64,000 nt of DNA from assembly GCA_902489075.1 (NCBI GenBank), contig CABTYO010000007.1:1-64000 (forward strand), written 5' to 3'. This document shows positions 7,344 through 16,874 of this stretch, piece after piece. Under the pieces are notes generated by a model. It ran no database searches. It saw only the letters and a program-made list of their open reading frames with translations, and had not been told where the DNA came from. The translations under genes and the position numbers were made by a program. The stretch is from an uncultured Faecalicatena sp. GTDB taxonomy: Bacteria > Bacillota > Clostridia > Lachnospirales > Lachnospiraceae. How positions within the stretch are numbered: position 1 is the stretch's first letter; each line of letters starts with the position of its first letter.

Positions 7344-9747
7344 GCCCGCCATGGGCGGGCTCTAATGGGTGAAAGTCGTGTGTTCTGCAAGCTGTTATCA
7401 GCTTGCCAGTGAAAGTCTGGTCAAGGTAATCGCCAGTGAGCCTTGTAGCGAGCCTCCAATGCTTTTGGGCGCCCAATTGTGTTGAAGCGAGGTATGCCTG
7501 TGAGAAACAGGTGCAAAATAGCAGTCCGTAACATAAAGTGAATCCTGTAGCATCGTCACGTTAGCCCTGCAAAGGGACAAAAGGGAGTCGAGTCACTGAC
7601 TTTCTGACGAAGACCAGGGAAGATGTGCAGATACTGGAATACAGCATTGAAAAACCCTTCGGCGTAGAGGGAGCGGAATGTTATGAAAGTTGTTAACGGA
7701 ACAGAAGAGATCTCATACCATCATATAACCACAAGTATGTAATCGGAGATATAAGCAGGCATGCGAAGTTCTTCGAAATGTGGTATGAGAAGTCGGAGGA
7801 ACCTATAGTGTGCGACTTGAAAGTCGCTGTTTGAATTGTAATACATTTACTACTACATCCGTTTGTAGTATTCCTACCGCATAGTGCCCTGTAAGTAATG
7901 AAAGGTGCGGAGCAGCGGGACAACGTGAGAAGAGTAGAAGCCACATCTGCCCTATTGCAAGGAAAAGATATGCATGGTTTACGTATGTGAATTGCTGTAA
8001 GGGTCGTCAGTCTGATGAAAGGTGAAAGTGGATGATACACCTTGACCAAAATGGTGCGGAATCGGGGATTCAGTAATTACTATGGTGCTGAGCCAAACGG
8101 ACAGAGAATTCCCGGCCTATAGGCGGAACCTAAACATATCATAATTATTCAAACGGCGGAACAAGGTAAACCTTATGTGTTCCCTAAAAGGGTAGGCTAA
8201 TCGTAAGAGAGGTACAATACACAGAAGGCAGAGGATGTTGGAAAAAGCGAAAGCCTCTGCGTAATGCAGAGGATAGGGGTTCGAGATTTGCCCTGTCCGA
8301 AAGGAGGCAGACTTCCAACGCGTATCGATTACATGAAGGAACTGGAAACTGTGAATGTATCACGTTCAATGACACAACCGTGAGGACAATACAGACATGA
8401 AACTTCAATGGAACCAGATCGACTGGAAAAGAGCCGAAGAACAAGTTAACAGACTACAGATGCGGATTGTAAAAGCGACATTGGAACAAAAGTGGAGACT
8501 GGTTAAAAGACTCCAGTATATAATGACAAATTCATTCTATGCTAAAGCGGTAGCAGTGAAGCGGGTGGTTACAAACAAAGGTAAGAAAACACCGGGAATA
8601 GACGGTGAGACGTGGAAAACCGATAATGAGAAAGCAGATGCAATCAGAAATCTAAAGTGTCAAACCTATCATGCAAAGCCTCTGAAGAGAGTATATATTG
8701 AAAAGTTCGGAAAGAAAGAGAAAAGGCCATTGGGAATACCTACAATGGGTGACCGAGCCATGCAGGCACTTCAACTGTTGGCGCTGGAACCAGTAGCAGA
8801 GACAACGGCTGACAGGATATCCTTTGGATTCCGCAGATACAGAAGCCCGGAAGATGCAAGGGAGTATGCAAGGGAGTATGCATTCAGTGTGCTTAGCAGA
8901 AAGGATTCCCCACAATGGATACTTGAGGGGGATATAAAAAGCTGTTTCGATAAAATCAGCCATGGATGGATGCTTGAAAACATCCCAACCGATAAAAGGA
9001 TCTTAAAGGAATTCATGAAATGTGGGTACATTGACAAGGGAAGACTGTTCCCAACAATAGAAGGGTCTCCACAGGGTGGAGTCATATCGCCAACCTATGC
9101 GAACATGGTGCTGGATGGACTGGAGCCTATGATACTGAATGAGTATTGGAGAAGCAAAGTAAAGAGAACACTCAGTGTGAAATATAATAGTCATAAGGTC
9201 CATGTGGTAAGATTTGCAGATGACTTTATTGTCACAGCATTTGATAAGGAAACATTGTCAGAAATCAAGATAATGATAGAAAAATTTCTTGAACTCAGAG
9301 GACTGACGTTATCAGAAGAAAAGACTGTGATTACCCATATCAATGATGGCTTCGATTTTTTGGGGTGGAACTTCCGTAAATTCAAAGGAAAGTTGATAAT
9401 AAAACCATCGCATAAATCCATGAGCAAAATCACGAAGAAAGTCAGTGAAGTAATCAAGGGGAATCAGACTGCAAAACAGGAAGTGCTAATCCGCAAGCTA
9501 AATGAAATCACAGTCGGCTGGGCGAATTACCATCACTCGGCATGTGCAAAACCGTGCCGATGTGGAGATGTACAGATAGCAATAAACAACAAGAGATTAG
9601 CAGACTTCGGGCTAATCTCAATGTTAGACTATTACACCAAAAGGTGTGTTACTTGTTAAGTTGGTTGAACCGCCGTGTACCGAACGGTACGCACGGTGGT
9701 GTGAGAGGACGGAATTTCTGGAAATACAGAAATTCCTCCTACTCGAT
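7340..9747 (+). mobile_element. Group II intron (ribozyme plus intron-encoded protein)
   Basis: About 2.4 kb. From 7340 to 8396 there is no reading frame but dense RNA-like structure, starting with the stem GCCCGCC/GGGCGGGC at 7344-7360, as expected for ribozyme domains I-III. The reverse-transcriptase gene follows. At 9667-9700 is a domain V hairpin (AACCGCCGTGTACC paired with GGTACGCACGGTGGT, two-base bulge in the 3' strand). Domain VI is the stem GGAATTTCTG (9711-9720) / CAGAAATTCC (9727-9736), followed by the typical CCTACTCGAT 3' end with a candidate branch-point A at 9741. The 3' boundary at 9747 is well supported. The 5' boundary, set at a GTTTG (7340), is a best guess because the canonical GTGYG is not obvious. 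Confidence 0.82.
8397..9659 (+). CDS. ltrA: Group II intron reverse transcriptase/maturase, C-terminally shortened
   Basis: A 420-residue intron-encoded protein. The N-terminal RVT_N segment (WNQIDWKRAEEQVNRLQ) and the RT palm and finger motifs are present: TPGIDGETW, RPLGIPTMGDRAMQ, LEGDIKSCFD, SPQGGVISP, and the catalytic VRFADDFIV, followed by FLGWNFRKF. The maturase X domain begins (IRKLNEITVGWANYHHS) but the sequence then departs from the family and stops. The usual remaining X helices, DNA-binding region and HNH endonuclease (normally bringing such proteins to about 550-600 residues) are absent. Domains IV-end to V follow within 10 bp, consistent with an internal deletion. The RT active site is intact, so retro-mobility without endonuclease, or loss of mobility, are both possible. 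Confidence 0.88.
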   Translation: MKLQWNQIDWKRAEEQVNRLQMRIVKATLEQKWRLVKRLQYIMTNSFYAKAVAVKRVVTNKGKKTPGIDGETWKTDNEKADAIRNLKCQTYHAKPLKRVYIEKFGKKEKRPLGIPTMGDRAMQALQLLALEPVAETTADRISFGFRRYRSPEDAREYAREYAFSVLSRKDSPQWILEGDIKSCFDKISHGWMLENIPTDKRILKEFMKCGYIDKGRLFPTIEGSPQGGVISPTYANMVLDGLEPMILNEYWRSKVKRTLSVKYNSHKVHVVRFADDFIVTAFDKETLSEIKIMIEKFLELRGLTLSEEKTVITHINDGFDFLGWNFRKFKGKLIIKPSHKSMSKITKKVSEVIKGNQTAKQEVLIRKLNEITVGWANYHHSACAKPCRCGDVQIAINNKRLADFGLISMLDYYTKRCVTC

Positions 9748-9845
9748 TCATTCTATAGGAAACTGCTCCATTTGAAGCGACATGGGAACGGTTGTTCTTG
9801 TGGTGGAAAAGGGTATACTATCTCCTTGAACCGGATGTATGTGTT

Positions 9846-10040
9846 TTAGAAGATATAAAAGCCTTCTTCGAATTCATTATCGTCCAGGCCATCCTCCTCT
9901 GTCAGAAAGTAATGCATATCAAGCAGGTCGGAGTCAATCATGTTTCTGACCAGCTTGGCAGTCATACCTTCTGGGGGATTTTTGATATATTTTTATCTGA
10001 GTCCCTCTAGAAAGTTTGGATCCATAGTGTAGCCTCCCAT
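9846..10040 (-). pseudogene. Small conjugative-element-type protein with in-frame stop
   Basis: Reading the minus strand from ATG 10040-10038, the frame gives MDPNFLEGLR after five codons, then a TAA at 9995-9993. It continues in the same frame with KYIKNPPEGMTAKLVRNMI and ends acidic (LTEEDGLDDNEFEEGFYIF). Without the stop it would be a compact 64-residue protein. Sense-like codon use on both sides of the single stop indicates a recently decayed small gene rather than chance. It lies next to a decayed relaxase, so it was probably an accessory gene of the same mobile element. The function is unknown. Confidence 0.5.
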
Positions 10041-10063
10041 CTTTTGATATTTTCATTTGCAGT

Positions 10064-10771
10064 ATGGGGCAGATGGGGGAGAAAATCACGAATGGGTTTG
10101 ACGGGGAAACCCACGACTACACCCATAAGGGCGGCGTAGTCCATACCGAAATCCTGTTGCCCGAAAACGCCCCCGTCGAATATGCAGACCGCGCCGTTTT
10201 GTGGAACATCGTGGAGAAAAACGAGAAAGCAAAAAACGCACAGCTTGCGCGGGAGATTGAACTAGCCCTGCCCGCAGAACTGACGCGGGAGCAGAACATT
10301 TCCCTTGTGCGGGATTATATTAAGGAGCATTTTGTCAATGCGGGAATGTGCACCGACATCTGCCAGCATGATATGTGCGGCGGCAATCCACACGCCCACG
10401 TCATGCTAACCATGCGGCCTTTTGAGGAAAGCGGCGGGTGGGGAGCGAAGCAGAAAAAGGAGTACATTCTTGACAGGGACGGCAACAAAATCTATGACCG
10501 AAAAAGGCGGCATACGCACGGATCGCGGCGACATCAACCGTGAAATCGAACTGACAAACAGGCAGTTGAAAGCGCATATCTCCAAGTTGCAGAACTGGCT
10601 GAAAGAGGAACAGGCGAACACCGAGCCGTCCACCCTTGCCGATTACATCCAGAGTATAAGGCGCAGGCGGGGAAATCGGGATATTCCCAATCCATTTACA
10701 ACCTAAAGGACGTGGCGAAAATGCTGAACTTCCTGCAACAGAACCAGATAAGGGATATCGCCTATCCATAA
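10064..10771 (+). pseudogene. MobQ-family (MobA/MobL) relaxase remnant
   Basis: The first 480 bases encode the core of a MobA/MobL relaxase: GEKITNGFDGETHDYTHKG, LWNIVEKNEKAKNAQLAREI and the metal-binding motif GGNPHAHVMLTMRP. The normal N-terminus carrying the catalytic Tyr is missing. After about 10500 the family match jumps frame to GDINREIELTNRQLKAHISK. A second shift then gives a third piece, YNLKDVAKMLNFLQQNQIRDI, ending at TAA 10769-10771. Internal deletion plus two frameshifts make the gene non-functional. It marks the left edge of decayed conjugative DNA. Confidence 0.8.
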
Positions 10772-10828
10772 AGCACGGATAGGCGCATTGGACAGCGAAA
10801 TATCTTTCAGAAAGTTGTCTCTAGACAT

Positions 10829-12157
10829 TTAATTCTGCTTTCTCGCCGTTAATTCTTCTCTGATCGTCGGCAGCTTTGCGTCAAGATCATAGAATCTGAG
10901 TGCAATATACTGTATTACTGAAAAAATTACCGGAATGATGGAAAACATTGCAATCAGCATTCTGGTGGCTGAATCAGACTGTATCTCCAAATTTCCATTG
11001 TAGCCGCTTGCTCCCATCAAAACACCAACGAGGCCTGCTCCAAGAGCTACGCCTAATTTACTGCATAAAGACGGCAGGCAAGTTGTAGAACCTTCTCTGC
11101 GAATTCCCGATTTCCATTCACCAAAATCAATACAATCAATAATAAATGTACTAAGATATAACCAGCTTGTAAGAAATCCCGGTGTAACCAGAAATCCCGT
11201 TACAAACATCAATGGCAGGCTATACGGATTTATTAGTCTCAAAAGACCTGTAATTATGGAAAGAATTGTGAGTATTCTGATGAATTTTGCTATTCCGATT
11301 TTCTTTGCGGCACTAGGTGTAATAATAAGCGAAACAACAGTAGAAAGCATGGTAAGAGACATTATGGATGCAGCTCCCACATCACCTATAATATACCTGC
11401 AATAATAGCTTGTTACACTATTTATCATATGATACCCAGCGTTTGATACCAAAATCATAATAGCGACTATCACGATGTATTTGTTATGGAAGATAACACT
11501 GACAGTTTCCTTCAAAGATACTTTGTCAACTTTACCATTGTTTATCGCCCTCTCTTTCACAATAAAGAAACGCAGCAATCCTATAACCAAGGAAGGTATT
11601 GCAAGCATTATCGCAATCTGCCCCCAACCCTCTCTTGAATTTCCATAATTTGCCGCCAACTGGGGAATTACGATCCCGCCTGCAGTTGACGCTACCATCG
11701 AAAACACGCCGACAATAGAATTGGCAATAAGCGACTGTTCTGGCCTGTCAACGACATTTGCAAGATATACTGGATTGGAACAGCTTAACAGCGTTTGGAA
11801 AACAGAGTTGTTAAGGGTATACATGATAAAAATCCATGCATATGTCAAATTGATATTCATAATAGGAACTACAAACATAAATACAATAGTAATCCAATAT
11901 CCAATCTGTGCCAGATCGTATGGCCTTCCTTTTCCCCAACGAGTGTTGGTCTTATCAATGATGATTCCCGCTATGATATCCGTAAAGCCGTCAAAGACCT
12001 TTGATACCATGAAAAGGATGCCTACCGTGGCAGCCGACAATCCAAGATAATCTGTTGCAAAAAAAGTCACCCACCCAACCATCAACGCACCAATACCAAT
12101 CGATACAGTCATTGATGAAAAGGCTACCATTTTAATTTTAGTAAACGTATCTTTCAT
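10829..12157 (-). CDS. GPH-family sugar:cation symporter (MFS)
   Basis: A 442-residue, 12-helix transporter of the glycoside-pentoside-hexuronide family. It shows the family hallmarks near helix II-III (LGLSAATVGILFMVSKVFDGFTD, then IIDKTNTRWGKGRPYDL) and the late motif IIDCIDFGEWKSGIRREGS. The GH106 gene ends only 28 bp upstream on the same strand, and an AGGAGGA ribosome site precedes the ATG, so the two form an operon. Its likely cargo is the rhamnosylated glycoside handled by that enzyme (inference). It is a close paralogue of the two GPH symporters at 24386 and 31250, which share the N-terminal FTKxKM motif. Confidence 0.9.
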   Translation of the reverse strand: MKDTFTKIKMVAFSSMTVSIGIGALMVGWVTFFATDYLGLSAATVGILFMVSKVFDGFTDIIAGIIIDKTNTRWGKGRPYDLAQIGYWITIVFMFVVPIMNINLTYAWIFIMYTLNNSVFQTLLSCSNPVYLANVVDRPEQSLIANSIVGVFSMVASTAGGIVIPQLAANYGNSREGWGQIAIMLAIPSLVIGLLRFFIVKERAINNGKVDKVSLKETVSVIFHNKYIVIVAIMILVSNAGYHMINSVTSYYCRYIIGDVGAASIMSLTMLSTVVSLIITPSAAKKIGIAKFIRILTILSIITGLLRLINPYSLPLMFVTGFLVTPGFLTSWLYLSTFIIDCIDFGEWKSGIRREGSTTCLPSLCSKLGVALGAGLVGVLMGASGYNGNLEIQSDSATRMLIAMFSIIPVIFSVIQYIALRFYDLDAKLPTIREELTARKQN

Positions 12158-12185
12158 TTTTCCTCCTATCCGCTAACGATATGTT

Positions 12186-15100
12186 CTATACTAAATTAGC
12201 CTTTGTATAAGGAACCAGTTTGCATTCCTTTAATCCATAATCAGCATAGTCAACAGGCGCTAAGCCATACATTGTAGCCTGGCCGGCAACATAGCGTCCC
12301 ATTTCAATTAATCTGTTCAAAAGAGTTGTAGAAACCTCGATCTCAATTTTATTGATGCCGGGCTTGACATATTCTGAAATATCGACCTTTGGATTCATCA
12401 TATCCGCACACTGTACGTTTTTGCCATTTACGGTTACCCTTGCCATTTCATAAAGCTCGCCTAAATCCACAATCAATCCATTATCGTTCGTCCAATTTTG
12501 CGGAACTGTAAAACATGCGTTGTAATGTCCTACGCCTGATATATCTTTTCCGACCGCCGGAATGTCTTTCCATGATTTTAGTTCATCAAGATTAAACGCA
12601 ATCTTATTGATGTCAGTCTCATAATAATATTCTGTTGTCGTATGTCCCATACGGCTTTCGACAATCGTCCTTTTTTCGCCCATTTTCCAATCATCGACAA
12701 CTACATCCCATTTTGTGATCGGGGCGATTTGCGGAACGTTGATCTCTAATGTTTTTTTCGTTCCATCGCTTAAGACGACCGAATACTTGCCAGTTTCCGT
12801 TGTTGCAGCCACAAGAGTATCGTTTTCTCCCATCGTCCAGCATCCGTCAGTTTCCACAGCATGGATCTCTCCGTTTTCCATCTGGAGAGCATATAGCGCA
12901 GCATCTCCAGCCTTTAACGCAAGTTTCCAGCTTGTTCTCCCTTCCTTTACCATATAGGTTCCAACTTTTGAAATTTTTCCGTTCCAGCAGTCAATTACAA
13001 GCGGCGCATACTCTCCCTCAACGGAAATAACGGTTTCTCCGTCTGTATCCTTTGCGTTCATAATATATAAATACTTCTCATTGCCATCTTCACGAAGAAC
13101 CGAATAAAATCCAACCGGGTCTGTCTGGGCAACTCTTGGCATAATTCCCATAGCTGCAAGTGTTTCAGCCGTGTCCATTGGTGTCGCACAACATTTAACA
13201 TTCGATAATGTCTTAAGTTCCCCAAAAATAGATTTTACTTCGTCAGAACTTTCTATAACGCCAAATCCTTCTGTTCCGGCATCTCCTACGATCACTACCG
13301 GCATACCGGATTTTGCAAGCTTAAGGAGTTCCTTCGCGCAGCTAATCGGAATATATGGCTGATAAACAATCAGCGCTTTATAGTCTGTATTTCCCACATC
13401 AAACAAACCATTTTCGCATTTGAATCCTCGCTCCAAATACTGAGGGGCAAAGAAATCATAGGTATAGCCTGCTAAAGCCAGATTCACGTCTTTCCAGAAA
13501 TATAGCTTCATCATGTCCTGTGGTGCGCTGTATAATCCACCTTCCGGACTGGTAAACATCTGATTTAAAATACCAACGTCAACTTTGGCAGAGCCAATAC
13601 GAAGAGCGGTCTGCATTCTTGCAATATAGGTCGAAAAATCTGCCATCATATTTCCGTATGGATGCCTTGCTCCCCATCGCTCTGAGAACATAAATCCTAT
13701 TCCATCATATCCAGGCCACATGGTTGTTGCCTCCGGACCTGAAATTGCTGAATATCCATGTGTGATGATACGATTGACACCACCGGCAAAAAGTCTGTGA
13801 ATCATCCACATATATTTCTTTAATGGGGTTCCATAAGCACCTCCGCCGATTGCGCCCGTCTCCGCTGAATATACCGGTTTGCGGTACATGTGGACGCCTC
13901 CTGAAAATGTACGGTAATAATCAATGATATCGCACATTTCCAGGGTTTCTGTTTCCTGAATATCAACAGAATCTGCTGGCAAAGACATATCAAACGCAAC
14001 CCATCTTGAGCCGTAAGCAGCTTGCGCACGCAGCTTGATTCCAAGACCATTTAGCCACTCTTTCACAGGTTGCAGATAATATTCTCTGTAAAGGTCTGTC
14101 TGTGTCAGATGTAAATCATCCATAACTTTTACATACAGACCCGGAGAATTAATGTAATCAAAACGGGGGATTTCTTCTTCTCTGTTTTTAAATCCTCTGT
14201 TTGAATGGTTATTGTAGTGAATGATAATAGGTAAATAGGGGACAAGGCTATATCCGCGGCGGGTTTCAAATTCATCGAGAAAATCCTCGCTCCACCAGAG
14301 GGCAGCCGACATAAGCGTTCTTATCTCAAGGGAATCCTGGAAAAAGTCTACATTACCATTTTTTAAGATAATCTCTCTCAATTCAGGCGTAAAAATATGC
14401 TCATTCCAATATTTTTTTTGCGCTTTCGGACCGCGTTTGTCAAGGTGGCTGATTACAAAGGCCGTCTCAACAGAGGAATCTACACAATGTCCTGTTGTAT
14501 GTCTCCAGAATGTAAATACGACATAATTTCCATCTTCAGGTGCAGTCCACTCAAGATAATGTTTTCCGTCCTTTGATACAACCTGTTCTGTTAAGTCTAT
14601 GAGAGAATCCGGATCTAAATATACTGTTTCGTAAACGTCTTCCTCACACTGTCCAAAAAATACCGGATAAAGGATTCTCTTTTTATCCAGGTCGACCTTG
14701 TCTATATCTTCCGGATTTGCAAGTTTCACTGCAAGTGTACGCTCATGATGATGAATGATTTCATCCGGAGTATATTTCCTTTGCGTATTTGCGCCTCGTG
14801 CTGCTGTTGTTTGCCAAATGTCTTCCATATAAACCATTTCAAGGTGTTTATATGGTTCAAGTTCCCCTTTAAATGTCTCTCCTGCCTTTACATTGACATT
14901 TGTAAAATCAAGCTCCTGCGCACATGCTTCATCATTGATATCAAGCCCTGGGACTGCCGGCTGATAGTTCGGACCACTGGTAATCGAAAATCCCAAACCA
15001 AGTTCTGTTGCTTTTTTGGCAATAACAGTCAGATCATGCGTATATTCTTCTCCGCCCCATCCATAAATCTGGCGGTCGATACTATACTCTGTAAACGTAA

Positions 15101-15251
15101 GTAACTCACACCCACTGAATCCCAGATCATGTAATTCCTGTACGCTTCTCTCCAAAGACTCGTCTGTATGATACCCTTCTGCCATCCACCATCTCACTTC
15201 CGGACCGTGAGAAAATTCGGGATGTATAATTTTGTCCAGCCGCTCATTCAT
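12186..15251 (-). CDS. GH106-like alpha-L-rhamnosidase
   Basis: A 1021-residue enzyme matching the length and layout of Glyco_hydro_106 proteins. The N-terminal catalytic barrel opens with EVRWWMAEGYHTDESLE and carries VDIQETETLEMCDI and VYSAETGAIGGGAYGT, which include the conserved acidic residues expected at the active site. Beta-sandwich domains follow toward the C-terminus, ending in a carbohydrate-binding-like jelly roll (HYNACFTVP, YEMARVTVNGKN). The frame is open to 15440, but GAGGAGG just upstream of 15251 and the start MNERLDKI fit the family. There is no signal peptide, so it should act in the cytoplasm on glycosides imported by the adjacent GPH symporter. The divergent AraC gene is the probable regulator. 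Confidence 0.8.
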   Translation of the reverse strand: MNERLDKIIHPEFSHGPEVRWWMAEGYHTDESLERSVQELHDLGFSGCELLTFTEYSIDRQIYGWGGEEYTHDLTVIAKKATELGLGFSITSGPNYQPAVPGLDINDEACAQELDFTNVNVKAGETFKGELEPYKHLEMVYMEDIWQTTAARGANTQRKYTPDEIIHHHERTLAVKLANPEDIDKVDLDKKRILYPVFFGQCEEDVYETVYLDPDSLIDLTEQVVSKDGKHYLEWTAPEDGNYVVFTFWRHTTGHCVDSSVETAFVISHLDKRGPKAQKKYWNEHIFTPELREIILKNGNVDFFQDSLEIRTLMSAALWWSEDFLDEFETRRGYSLVPYLPIIIHYNNHSNRGFKNREEEIPRFDYINSPGLYVKVMDDLHLTQTDLYREYYLQPVKEWLNGLGIKLRAQAAYGSRWVAFDMSLPADSVDIQETETLEMCDIIDYYRTFSGGVHMYRKPVYSAETGAIGGGAYGTPLKKYMWMIHRLFAGGVNRIITHGYSAISGPEATTMWPGYDGIGFMFSERWGARHPYGNMMADFSTYIARMQTALRIGSAKVDVGILNQMFTSPEGGLYSAPQDMMKLYFWKDVNLALAGYTYDFFAPQYLERGFKCENGLFDVGNTDYKALIVYQPYIPISCAKELLKLAKSGMPVVIVGDAGTEGFGVIESSDEVKSIFGELKTLSNVKCCATPMDTAETLAAMGIMPRVAQTDPVGFYSVLREDGNEKYLYIMNAKDTDGETVISVEGEYAPLVIDCWNGKISKVGTYMVKEGRTSWKLALKAGDAALYALQMENGEIHAVETDGCWTMGENDTLVAATTETGKYSVVLSDGTKKTLEINVPQIAPITKWDVVVDDWKMGEKRTIVESRMGHTTTEYYYETDINKIAFNLDELKSWKDIPAVGKDISGVGHYNACFTVPQNWTNDNGLIVDLGELYEMARVTVNGKNVQCADMMNPKVDISEYVKPGINKIEIEVSTTLLNRLIEMGRYVAGQATMYGLAPVDYADYGLKECKLVPYTKANLV

Positions 15252-15422
15252 AGTTGTAACCTCCTCGTTTGCATTTTTTATATTGTAATATGCTGATTCA
15301 CATAAATTATAACTCGCCAAAAATGGATTGATAGTATATAATACGACATATACGGTATGAAATCGGACATGATAATTTAAGACAGTACCGTTTTGGGGTT
15401 CCAGACCAGAGGGGGAACAGAT
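15252..15422. promoter_or_regulatory. Shared intergenic region between GH106 operon and AraC gene
   Basis: This 171-bp A+T-rich divergent spacer holds both ribosome sites (GAGGAGG for the minus-strand gene; AGAGGGGG at about 15408-15415 for the AraC gene) and TATAAT at 15337-15342. No confident -35 box was found. An AraC-type operator is expected here, but no clear repeat was recognised. Confidence 0.5.
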
Positions 15423-16487
15423 ATGAAAATCACTATTCATAACGATTATCTTTTAGATCAGGCTTATATTACCGTGGTTGAGGCACTGAAAGAATATTAT
15501 ATGAACAATCCTGATTCGCATATCGATGAACCGCACAATGATATGCCCTCACTTGAATTTGCAGAAAAGCTCAGTAGGATTGCCGGGATTGTATATCAGC
15601 CTGATATGTTAAATGACAACCTGATAACAGACATAACTTTTGATATTAACCATGCGGATGCAATTACTACGCTGTTACATCCAAACTATCTTCCTGCCAT
15701 CATACACAGCCATTCTTTTTTTGAAATCATATATGTGGTAAAGGGAACCTGTACAAATGCAGCAGGAAATCAGATTCTTGAATTGCAGGAGGGTGACTTT
15801 CTGATACTTGCGCCCAATACGGATCATGCCATATCTGTGTTTAATGACGAGACAGTTGTATTAAATATTATGTTGAAGGTTTCTGTTTTTGAAAAACTAT
15901 TCTTTAGGCTCTTCAGGCAGAAAGACATTATGAGCCGTTTTTTTACAAAAGTTTTATATGAGTACCGTGTTAATACCTTTTTACTATTTCATACAGGTTC
16001 AGATTCTCATTTAAAAGAAGCCGTTTTTAATCTTTACACGGAAAATAAAAATCCGATATTGCACAGTGAAGAGATTAAAGTAGCATATATGTCTTTGACA
16101 TTCACGTTGCTGTGTAATAAATACGCGAACAGTGCCATTATTTATAACGATATGGTTCATGACTCGAATCAAAACCTTGCGGCAATCTTAGGTTATACAC
16201 AGGAAAATTATCAGACTGTGACCATAAAAGAACTTTCCTCAAAATTCAATTACAGCGAGAGACATATTCTTAGAATTTTTAAAAATTATACGGGGAATAG
16301 TTTTCAAAAAATGCTTCAGAAAATACGAATGCAGCATGCTTCTATTATGCTGGCTCAGTCCACGGCTTCCATCGAATCGATTGCTCTTGCAGTTGGATAT
16401 CCATCTGTTCAGAACTTCCGGGTCATATTTAAACGTGAGTTTGGAATGTCGCCAAATGAATATAGGAAAACAACAAAGCAAAAGTAA
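15423..16487 (+). CDS. AraC-family transcriptional regulator with cupin sensor
   Basis: A 354-residue regulator. Residues about 85-150 form a cupin-like sugar-sensing barrel (AIIHSHSFFEIIYVVKG, ELQEGDFLILAPNTDHAI). The two-helix-turn-helix AraC domain occupies about 255-350, ending AVGYPSVQNFRVIFKREFG and SPNEYRK. Translation starts at 15423, seven bases after AGAGGGGG; the in-frame upstream ATG at 15393 lacks a ribosome site. Divergent placement against the GH106/GPH operon across a 171-bp spacer makes it the likely activator of that operon in response to the cognate sugar. Conjugative-element debris begins immediately behind its stop codon. Confidence 0.88.
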   Translation: MKITIHNDYLLDQAYITVVEALKEYYMNNPDSHIDEPHNDMPSLEFAEKLSRIAGIVYQPDMLNDNLITDITFDINHADAITTLLHPNYLPAIIHSHSFFEIIYVVKGTCTNAAGNQILELQEGDFLILAPNTDHAISVFNDETVVLNIMLKVSVFEKLFFRLFRQKDIMSRFFTKVLYEYRVNTFLLFHTGSDSHLKEAVFNLYTENKNPILHSEEIKVAYMSLTFTLLCNKYANSAIIYNDMVHDSNQNLAAILGYTQENYQTVTIKELSSKFNYSERHILRIFKNYTGNSFQKMLQKIRMQHASIMLAQSTASIESIALAVGYPSVQNFRVIFKREFGMSPNEYRKTTKQK

Positions 16488-16696
16488 ACGGATTTATAAC
16501 AGGTTCTGTTTATCAGAGCCACTTTCTGAATTTTCTTTCAAAAAATGGTTTCAATGAATCGTATTATAAAATCTTTTCTCTACGTCATGCTTACACGCTG
16601 AAAACAACAGACTTTCGCTCCGTTCTGACTATCCAGACCGTCAAGGGGGCGGGGAGTATTTTTCCGCAAAGGGCGCGAAAAAATCTCCACCCTTAA
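16484..16696 (+). pseudogene. Possible tyrosine-recombinase tail fragment
   Basis: A frame with no start codon, overlapping the end of the AraC gene, reads GSVYQSHFLNFLSKNGFNE and, a few residues later, FSLRHAYTLKTTDF. The spacing and the R-H-x-Y-T pattern resemble the L-R-H-T-Y-A box of Tn916-type integrases. The match is short and the frame then runs into structured non-coding DNA, so this is a tentative fragment. Confidence 0.3.
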
Positions 16697-16714
16697 ACTC
16701 TTGACCGTCTGGAT
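16631..16714. repeat. Long imperfect stem-loop upstream of the VirD4 fragment
   Basis: The arms 16631-16645 (ATCCAGACCGTCAAG) and 16700-16714 (CTTGACCGTCTGGAT) pair at 14 of 15 positions. The pairing continues inward through GGGGGCGGGGAGTATTTTT against AAAAAATCTCCACCC, leaving a loop of about 20 bases. It could be an attenuator, a small RNA or a small mobile-element relic of the conjugative element. Confidence 0.5.
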
Positions 16715-16757
16715 TTTTGCCGTGGCATTTCGCCGCCGAAAACGGGGAACAGGATAG

Positions 16758-16874
16758 AATAGTGTTTGCGCCGTCGGCTCGTCCGGTTCGGGCAAGACAA
16801 GGTTCTGGCTGACCCCGCAGCTCCTTCAAGCCCATTCCTCGTATGTGGTGGTGAAAAGATTACAGAAGGTCTGA
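16758..16874 (+). pseudogene. VirD4/TraG coupling-protein fragment (Walker A region)
   Basis: The frame reads VCAVGSSGSGKTRFWLTPQL followed by LQAHSSYVVV, the Walker A nucleotide-binding segment of VirD4/TraG-type IV coupling ATPases of Clostridia conjugative elements. It has no start, breaks off where D-P-K-G should follow, and stops 20 bp later. It is fused directly to a recombinase remnant, so it is a deletion scar of an integrative conjugative element. Confidence 0.65.
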
